A stretch of DNA of 64,000 nt from Symsagittifera roscoffensis (lineage: Eukaryota > Xenacoelomorpha > Acoela > Convolutidae): positions 47,165,346 through 47,229,345 of the forward strand of contig NC_087064.1 in assembly GCF_963678635.1 (NCBI RefSeq). Direction: 5' to 3'. Of this stretch, positions 56,009 to 64,000 are shown piece after piece; the first letter of the stretch is position 1, and each line of letters opens with the position of its first letter. Both the position numbers and the translations under genes were made by a program. Below the pieces are notes generated by a model. It did no database searches and was not told the DNA's origin. It worked only from the letters and a program-made list of their open reading frames with translations.

Positions 56009-59000
56009 GTTGGCTTCCTGCAGAATTTGCAAGAAAAAAAGGAAGAAATCATTCAGCAACTTATAATTGAACGCGTCGCCGATGGACCGCTAAAGGTTCA
56101 ATTTAGCGCAAACTTAGGTATAATAAAACCTCGAGCAATAGTCGATTCGTCTGAAGCCGAAGAAAGACTCCACTTTTACGCCAACTTGGAAATGAAGCCA
56201 GTCATGAGCTTGGGCTTAGAAGTTGAAGACTTTTATGACATGGTGGAAAAAATGCAAGCAGTCCTGCAAACTTTTGCATTCTACGGGATTGGCTGGGTGT
56301 TCGAACTCGTCAGTCAAGTCTTTGCTAAATTAGCGAGGTTTTTGCCAATACGCGGCTCATCCTTAAAATAAATGCCTTTGTGAATTCGACAATCCCACAG
56401 CTTGGTCAAAATTAGAAACCGCAATGACCATAAATGCTTTGCTCTTTGCTTTACGGCCGCATATAGTCTCAAGCACAAGATCAACTTGATTCTCACTGAA
56501 TAACAAACAAAAAACCTCCTGCTGCGCGAACAAACCCGGATACCTACAGAGCTGAAGTCGCACATAAACCAGAATGTCAGTTAGCTTTAACCAATGACTT
56601 TCGTTTCGATTACCCAATTCAAATAACTGAACAATGTGCGAGTCAATGTATTCCAACACCAAAAGATGATTTGTTGCCAATGTAAATATCAAAACGAGCA
56701 ACTTCTGACAAGAAATTGTTAAATGAGATCTCTGACATGGACTTGCTTCCTCTGTACGAACAGGCAAAACGTCACTATGTACTCAAAACGGAATTGTTGA
56801 AACTTACAAACGAAATTAAAGGCTACATACATAGATCATTTATGCGTTTATGTAGAAACTGCTTTCACATCAGTTAATGCGATCAAAGTCATGATAGTCT
56901 TGTAGGGAACATCAACCTGCCTCAGTTGTCATGCCCTCAGCGGAAAAAGGTAGTAATCGATATGAATCCAAAAGTTTCCAAGCTTGATTGTTTGTGCCAC
57001 TATGACTCAACTTTGACTTTGAGTCAATTTTAACATCGGCGCACCTAACAATAACATCGGCGCCCTAACAATCCATCGTTATCGTCCACCCGAATCATTT
57101 AAAAACACGAAGCTTATGAATACTCACTTGCTGTAATCGAGCACGGATGTCCACAGCCATACTACTTTGATCTGGACAGCTCTGATTATTGTATGTCTAA
57201 ATTCTTTAGTCAATTGCATCGACTAGCGAGAGAAATTTACGATCAAAATTGGCAATTCTCAGAGTTCTTTGGAGACCACGATTCATTGGGCAGAGAAACA
57301 ATTGTGACATGTTGGATTTGCTGCAAAATTTTAACAGGGATGACCGAAAATATTTGGATCACTGCCACCACTCTGTCAAATTTCTCGGGTTGGCACAACA
57401 AAAGTGCAACTTAGCTCGTAGAAATGTAAATTCCCTCCCTGTATCCCATCTGCCAAGTGCTGCATCAATGTGAGCCAACCAATTCGATAAGTGTCATAAC
57501 AAAAAATGTTGAAAAGTACATATCACTAAGCATTGGTATTTTAGTGAAAACCATATAACGATAGAACGGAACTGAACAAAAGTTGTATCAATACCTTAGA
57601 TTTATTGACTCAAGCAAATTTTTAAAATCGTCCCTGCAAAAATTGGTGGCTAATCTACCCGCAGAGAAGATGTCAATTTCAATGAAAACTTCGGAAACGA
57701 TTCCGACGAAAAAAGAGCGCTAATATGACAAAAAAGTTTCTATCCGTATTCATACATGAGTGATAGAACAAAATCTGCTGAAAAGCAACTACCTTCATTA
57801 CAAGATTGAAGCGATGTTTTGAACGCAGGAAAAATAGCTAATTGCTATAAATGAAGAGGAAATTCATCATGCGGAGAATGGGTTTGAACTGTTTAATTGT
57901 CAGAGCGTGGAGAAATACCACAAACCTGTATCTCAAATGTGGTACCCTCTTGCTGGCCTGCATATTTCAAGAATTTTGCAAAATTAGTCACGATACGTAC
58001 GGAGTCGATTGTACCCACCGCTTTAGCGTATCTAAATTAGCGGTAGATGCGTTTAAACTTATCTGTCGCGAATCGAGCATAGAGCTATTATCAGATCGTA
58101 GAAATCTCGACAGCATCTGTGTTTTATTGCCGACATTTCAACGCCAACAACAGGGAGTGTCAAGATTTCAAATCGATAAAGCCAACAACATTTGGGCTGA
58201 TGATTGACGCCATTAATCTTTCTGGGGGCGTTATGCGAATGAAAAAAAAACTGCGCGGAATTTTGAGTTAACTGAAGAACTAGACCGAACTTTAATAGAC
58301 CAAATCTTGTGTAATGAAGAAGACTCATCGATTAGATACGTTGTAGAAGTGGACCCTAAGTGTCCAACAAAGCTACATGACAGTCATCAAGATTACCTGC
58401 TGGCTCCGACTGAAGAAACAGTAGCTCCTGAATGGTTGAGTCATTATCAAGAGAAACTAAGACAAAAGAAAAAGCTCAATTGGTAAGACAAAAAACATTC
58501 TGCAGACCTTGCATTAGAAACCAAACTATACCAAGCTTCTACAATTGAGAGTGGGAATTGATTGAATTCAAAAAAGTTCATCGTGTGCTAATGTTTGAAC
58601 AAGAAGCTTGGTTGGAGCCATGTATCAGTTTGAACACGGTTGAAAGACAACAGGTGCAAAACTAGTTCGAAGAATCTTTTTATAAACTTCTCAACAATTG
58701 TGCAAAGGAACAACATGCGAATCAAAACGCAAACGGATGCTAGTTCGAATAATTAGGGACTACCATTTGGCTTTGCAAGAAATTAGAGTAATTGAGTTCA
58801 AGTCAAAAAAATTTTTGGAGAAAAAAGGCGGCTTTCACTTCCAATCCCACAAAAATATATTGGGATGTACCTACTTTTGTGGGGGCAGGCGTGCTAGAGT
58901 TGGCAAAGTACCATAAGGACAAGTTTCATTATGATGTAATGAAGAAAAACTTTGAATGCCAACTTCTCTACTCTGACACAGACAGTCTCTTTTGCAAGAA

Positions 59001-59750
59001 TAAAAGTAAGGATATGAACAAAAAATAGCTAAGACCAGAAGCTTTTGACGAAAATGACACGTCCAACTATCCGACGATTTACTCCCTCTACAGCCCAAAA
59101 AACAAACTGGTTGTTTTAAAAATCAAAGACGAGTTTCCAGGGGATATTATAACCAAGTTTATTGCTCTAAAGCCAAAAATGTACTCCATTGTGTGCAAAG
59201 GTAATCATCGTTAATATTTTTTCAGGTTTGGAAAGTGTTTTTTAGCCAAAAAAATTTCAAAAAAGTTTTTTTTTGAAAAAAAAGCTTTTTTGATTGGCGA
59301 AATTTTTTCTTTTATGAGAAAAAGTTTCTCCGGAGGGGAAATTTTTGCAAAAAATTTTTTTTTGTTCGGCAAACCTTTGTTTTTATGATAAAGTGTTTTT
59401 TGGCGGGAATATTCTGAATAAAAATGTTTTTTTTTTGGGCAGCAAATGTTTTTTTTGGGCGGGAAAAACTTTTTTAGTGACCAATTTTTGATTTTTTGGA
59501 AACTTTTTATGATTGCTGATTTTTAAGGTCAAACTTGACCTTCAGATCATTTTTTGTTGCACCTGAATTTCAAGTTAAAATGATGCAGCAGCCACAAAAA
59601 AAACACGAAAAATGCAGACTCCCTTTTTTTCACCACTCAAACTGTGCCCTGATAAAGACATCCTTGTCGGCTTTCGATGGTAAGAGATACAATCTCGAAG
59701 GAGGCAAGAATACTCTACCCTACGGTCATAAGAACCTCGGCGGTGAAAGT
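56009..59750 (+). pseudogene. Polinton protein-primed DNA polymerase B, many breaks
   Basis: Colinear blocks across three frames. 56027-56371 has GPLKVQFSANLG and an RFLPIRGSS end. Next come NDHKCFALCF and LNNVRVNVF (56410-56650), then a zinc-binding stretch with HGCPQPYYF and LDHCHHSVKFLGLAQQKCNL (57140-57420), the HNH-like region of these polymerases. Polymerase blocks follow: NLYLKCGTLLLACIFQEF near 57940 (the YLKxDVxLLADVFE block), VEVDPKCPTKLHD near 58345, VPTFVGAGVLELAKYHKD near 58890, and the catalytic YSDTDS at 58969-58986. FDGKRYNLEGGKNTLPYGHK (59678 on) is the usual C-terminus. Stops and shifts make it inactive. Confidence 0.88.
59203..59545 (+). other. Intron-like or T-rich insertion inside pPolB
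   Basis: Polymerase coding stops at a donor-like AAAG|GTAATC at 59202 and resumes after about 59560. The gap is an unusual T/G-rich repeat with units like TTTTTTGGGCGGGAAAA. It could be a real intron (acceptor-like CCTTCAG at 59545) or an expansion that destroyed the reading frame. Confidence 0.4.
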
Positions 59751-60222
59751 GAAAAAGGGATACTGGAAGCGATGACGACTTCTCTGAATGTTCCAACCCA
59801 GCTGACGAAGATAATCTTGATAATTGGTTGCCCTTCTTTGAAGATCATGAGCAACCTGTGTCGTGGGATTTTGCAGATATATTGGATGGAGCATCGCAAC
59901 AACTTGCCAACACACAGGATGATGAGTAGGATTACCCAAGTTCGCAGGATGATTACTCCGAAGATAGCTTTGCGGTCGGTCGATCGGTCGAACATATGAT
60001 TGCTAGTGACAGTTATCACTTCCAGACCCTGGCTTGAATCGAGCTTTCGAAACAAGAGATAGCCCTTTAGATAGCGGTGATCTCGCAGTCCTTGAAGCTA
60101 CCATATCCGACGAAGAGGAAGAATCTTCATTTTTAGATAATTCGATCTTCGATAATGAGGCGGCCGTCGAAGACGAAGCGGAAGAAGAAGAGCCACTGCC
60201 AAAGACCAGTCGGTTGCAATAA
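59745..60222 (+). pseudogene. Acidic ORF after pPolB
   Basis: After the polymerase end, one frame from about 59760 to 60033 encodes a strongly acidic peptide (EDNLDNWLPFFEDHEQPVSW) with a TAG at 59928. A second frame, 60034-60222, continues acidic (ISDEEEESSFLDNSIFDNE) to a stop. It may be a separate small acidic protein of the element. The family is unknown. Confidence 0.4.
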
Positions 60223-62018
60223 AAAAGAACGGTATTAACGTTGGTGCAGTAAAATTTGTTCAATGTTTTAATAAGAAAATTATGTAGTAAAAATTGTAGT
60301 GCTTACCGTTACTCCGTATACTGGGTAAATTTGTGCGTTTATTGGGTTTGGGTAACACAAATCTTGATTTGTAGGTTTTGTGTATTTAGTTTAGTTTTGA
60401 GTTCTTTATAATTGGGGATTGTTGCTTCAAAATGTGGGCGAATACTCTTTTCGCATAATTTGTACATAATTAAAATTACTAGCATTCCTTGAAGCAAACT
60501 GGAGACGAAGGAACATAGCGCAATAAAACATAGCAATTGGTTTAAAGTCAAAGATTTAGCTAATCTCGTCTCGCACAATATGTGTCAAACAACGTTCACT
60601 TAGTCAATACAATTATAGAAAAAAACTCACATTTTTTTATGGAGACAAAAGATTGTCATACCCTATTAGCATACATACAAAATGTTGCGTGGGGACAATT
60701 CCCTGTCATACCCCCTTGTCATGCCATTATCATCACTTGGACATATTGATTTATTTATAGTACATAGGATAAATTGGCATCGGGTAATTTGGCATCGGGT
60801 AGTTTGGAATATAGAGTAGGTTAGTATAGGGTAGAATGGCAAAGGGTAAATTGGAATTGGAACCGAATGCTATATAAAGCAAGAATACGAAATTAACGGA
60901 CTAATTGAGCTCGGGTCGAGTTTGTTTTCTTCGGACAACTTTTTAACCGAAACTTTTTGAACCATTCGAAAGCAGCCGTTGTCTTGAGCTTGAGTTTGAA
61001 AAAATATTTCACTTTTGATCATTTTGGGTAAAGTTATGATGGTTTAAATATTGCAATTTCGACCAAAATGGGACAATTAACGCGCGATATTATTCGCAAT
61101 ATTAACGCGTAAACAGAAAACTAATCCGTTTTAGAAATCGGTCTAAAGTGGTTGAAGGAAGCTTCTTTACCAGAATTGATTTGTTGCTAGAAGCAAAATC
61201 TATCATTTTGTATTTACTGAGGCGTTTGGGGATGATTTTCACAAAAATTCTCAATTTCAAAAAATATATATAATTTTTTTTCCATTGATTTTTTTTCATC
61301 CTACTATTGCTTCATAGAACTTTAATAGACAGTTAATACGAGCAGTTTTGTTAATATTTGCAAACCAAGATGGCAATGAACCAATTTTGGATCAGGATCT
61401 TGACAACTAACGTGAAATGTTGAACAAAACATGATAAAAAATAAGTAAAATCTACGTCTCAACTTAAAAAACAACGCTAGAACAAGAAACCCTTTGTCTA
61501 AAACTCGACTCTTTGTTGGAAAATAAAAACTAAACTTAAAACAAATTGTGTTTTTCAAATAGTTTCAGAGTAATTTTTAGATTAAAGCCATTTTTAAAAG
61601 AAAAACCAATTTAAAGCCAAAAAAAAAATTTTTATAATCCAAAGTTAGCTTATTAAATAGTCAACGCAAGAGCGGGTTTCATTGTTCTTAATACATTGTA
61701 CCTGAACGTCACCTGGGTAAGAACCTGACCTTCTGCTGACCACTCATCCACGCTACTAACTGTGCCAGTCACGTCACAATGGTGATATTAATAGCATAAT
61801 TATAACTACCGAACCACATGAGCAATTGACAATGGAATATTAGATGAAAAATTTTCTGCGTGGCTATTCCGCTCAAGCCCGTGCGGATACGCGAAACAAC
61901 CTGATATATTAGTTCAACTGCAAAATTTTGAAAGACATAGCAGATGTATATATTTTTGTAATTTTCAATAATTTCAAATAGGTCAAAGAAAGGATGTGTG
62001 AAGAAAATTTAACTGGCT
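60223..62018. other. AT-rich flank without a gene
   Basis: No coding sequence recognised. A short run of degenerate repeats of the kind TTGGCATCGGGTA lies at 60773-60862. No copy of the 47.9 kb end is seen in inverted form that would mark a Polinton terminal repeat. Confidence 0.5.
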
Positions 62019-62019
62019 T

Positions 62020-62090
62020 ATGTGGGATTCGAACTGACTTGCTCGCCTTGCCTTGGTGGCTAAAACGCCGACCACCCAGAACTCGTTTGG
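62020..62090 (-). other. tRNA-like remnant
   Basis: On the minus strand AGTTCGAATCCCACA is a perfect B box, followed by TAAGCC. Upstream, TGGTCGGCGTTTTAG is a weak A box. The block may be a degraded tRNA-derived SINE or tRNA pseudogene; it does not fold fully as a tRNA by eye. Confidence 0.4.
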
Positions 62091-62198
62091 ACCGATGGAG
62101 GGGGTTCTTTAATTTTGCTGTTTGCACATAATCAGTGACTATCTGGTCAGTGTTCAGCATCGTTTACGAACAAAATTTTTTTCTTTGATCTGCTCACA

Positions 62199-62398
62199 NN
62201 NNNNNNNNNNNNNNNNNNNNNNNNNNNNNNNNNNNNNNNNNNNNNNNNNNNNNNNNNNNNNNNNNNNNNNNNNNNNNNNNNNNNNNNNNNNNNNNNNNNN
62301 NNNNNNNNNNNNNNNNNNNNNNNNNNNNNNNNNNNNNNNNNNNNNNNNNNNNNNNNNNNNNNNNNNNNNNNNNNNNNNNNNNNNNNNNNNNNNNNNNN
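62199..62398. other. Assembly gap (200 N)
   Basis: Exactly 200 N, probably a fixed-size scaffold gap, so the true distance is unknown. Confidence 0.98.
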
Positions 62399-64000
62399 CC
62401 TTCAAGTTCTCGGATCGCACATTCAATTCTCACTCTTCTCTTCTATGTCTCTACAAAATAAGTCTTATTGACTCTGACTTTTACAGGTTTGTTCTCGATT
62501 TTAGAAACACTTACTTTTGCTTGATTTCCAAATCCTTTTACTTTCCAAACAAAAGACTTCATCGCTCAGTTAAAAAACAAACGGCCTAATTTCCTTCCTC
62601 AACACAAAAACTTTCCCAAAAATTACTTTAGCTCCTCCTCTAGTAACTTTTGAGACTGATACGAAACACTTATGGCAAGGCTTTACACAGAATGTACTTT
62701 TTCGATGTTTTCAGCAACAGATAATTCGAAAACAAAACAGTTTGTCAAAAAAAAAAATTTTTAAACCATTTGTTTTGAGCCAATTGTACCGCAGCTCAAT
62801 GGAATTTTTTTGGAAGTCAATGTAGTAAAACTCAAAAAGTACTATTTTCGGTTCTTGAGTCATAAATGTTTCGAAATATAACTAGCCTATGCTTTTGTTT
62901 TTTCATTGAGCTCACAGAGTGAAATCGACCAGCAAACTCAATACTTTAATCCCATTTTACAGTGCTGATTTGTTTAGATTATCCGGACAAATTAATTAAA
63001 ATTGGTAATTGAAAACGCGTTTTTCTCAATTTGGACTGTTTGTGGACAAAAAAAGGATAAAAACCAATGTAGCTTGAAATTTTAACAGAATTATTAGAGT
63101 GCAATTTGATTCGCAAAACTTTGGCCCAAAACTATCCTTTTGGCTTTGTTTATTCAATCACAAAAACTCCTTTTTGTTCATTTACTAGATGAAACCCCCA
63201 TATTTTTATAATTTTTTTACATTACGAGGCCAAACTGTGTCTTTATGCGTCTGCATTCCAGAGACAAGTCTTTAAATATGTTAAAAGTTTGTCGGAACGA
63301 TCAAAGGAAATGAAAGAACAAAATAACAGCTATGACAGCGTCCTTGTTGCGGAATTCGCTTACAAATCCCAAAATGCACAGTTTGGCCTCGTTATAAAAG
63401 CCTTTCGCGACCTTTTTTTTGGAAATTACCCCCTTCTTAAACTATGTGGGGCTACATAAGAGGCTTGCAGCGATAAAGTTTTGTCAGTAAACGAACAAAG
63501 AGTTTTGGAGGAAGCTTCGATAAACTACCCAAGGCCAAAAATAATCGTTCTGGGGTAATTTTTTCGGGCGCAATTTTGCAAAAAAAGTTGCTCTATATTA
63601 GTTCTGTTAAAACTTTAAGAAAGATTAGTGTCCAATATTTTTTGTCTGAAATCAATCCAATTTGAGAAAAACACGTTTTCCATTTCAAGTTTTATTCATT
63701 TTGTCCGGCTAATTTGAATGAGCAATGTATTGTAAATAGGCTGAAAAGATGACAGAACATCTCTTCTTCAAGACATTATGTTTGTTTTTGCACTGATGTG
63801 GATGAGCTAGCAAAGATAACGGATCAACAGTATAATCTCCCCCCTAAGTGACCTACCGTAGAATGACCTCCCCAATTATGTTTTAATTCTGAAATCTAAT
63901 TCTGTATAAAGTATGCATTTCATACCAACACGCAAATACAATTAGTTTGTAGATTTTTTATGCGGGATTGCATCTGAATGCCATTAATCACACATATTAA
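62399..64000. other. AT-rich DNA without a gene
   Basis: No recognisable coding sequence or element. Two segments share the TTTGGCC...AAACT theme near 63121 and 63388 (ACGAGGCCAAACTGTG and its reverse complement CACAGTTTGGCCTCGT at about 63226 and 63378), a short inverted repeat. Confidence 0.5.

Larger units (their letters stand above)
47920..60222. mobile_element. Decayed Polinton/Maverick DNA transposon
   Basis: Integrase and structural-type genes on the minus strand (48014-49600, probably up to 54040) and a protein-primed DNA polymerase B on the plus strand (55501-59750) occur together. That combination defines Polintons. All recognised genes are broken. I identified neither terminal inverted repeats, nor the packaging ATPase, nor the cysteine protease, nor a certain major capsid protein, so the borders are approximate. 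The visible length of about 12.3 kb is shorter than the usual 15-20 kb. Confidence 0.85.

Noticed and set aside
62122-62589. 155-codon frame across the N run
   Set aside because: Open only because N codons are not read as stops.

Overview
This window is eukaryotic, and almost certainly from an invertebrate animal. It is AT-rich, its one recognisable host gene is split by long introns with GT..AG borders, and the rest is dominated by decayed retrotransposons, a Polinton/Maverick-type DNA transposon and foldback-like repeats. I cannot name the lineage from sequence alone. A 200-base run of N near the end shows that it is an assembly scaffold.

The host gene is a group I p21-activated kinase (PAK) on the + strand, coding from 4648 to 35599. 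Ten coding exons join with matching phases into one reading frame. They encode, in order, a proline-rich N-terminus, a CRIB/autoinhibitory region, a very long Ser/Thr/Asn/Gln/His-rich linker with a PIX-binding-like proline motif, and a protein kinase domain with every catalytic motif intact. The last position is the most interesting. Two different terminal exons (33976-34059 and 35513-35599) each have an acceptor, the same phase, a homologous PAK C-terminal peptide and their own stop. They look like alternative last exons giving proteins of 908 and 909 residues. A possible extra coding exon (4062-4156) lies in frame upstream of the usual start.

Layout: 1-2568, a decayed LINE with endonuclease and reverse transcriptase (RT). 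2570-3050, a fragment of a second RT family. 4062-4918, PAK N-terminal exon(s). 5165-6055, low-complexity DNA. 6341-12162, four head-to-tail copies of a unit of about 1,455 bp carrying tRNA-like promoter boxes, all inside PAK intron 1. 13576-15545, PAK exons 2-4. 15546-24504, an intron with a 1.3 kb inverted repeat, a 0.64 kb foldback and an antisense jockey-like LINE. 24505-29140, PAK exons 5-9, with a piece of a hAT-like element in intron 8. 29945-32350, an antisense BEL/Pao retrotransposon remnant. 33319-33705, a complete small hAT-type element with 8-bp target duplication. 33976-35599, the two PAK terminal exons.

From 36000 to the end I find no intact host gene. 38766-40000 has coding-like antisense sequence that I do not recognise. 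40655-41450 is an antisense RT fragment. 41477-47416 is a rearranged duplication with a palindrome of about 510 bp. 47548-60222 holds the remains of a Polinton/Maverick: integrase and structural-type genes on the minus strand, and a protein-primed DNA polymerase B with an N-terminal zinc-finger region on the plus strand, all broken by stops and frameshifts. 60223-64000 is AT-rich DNA with a tRNA-like remnant and the assembly gap.
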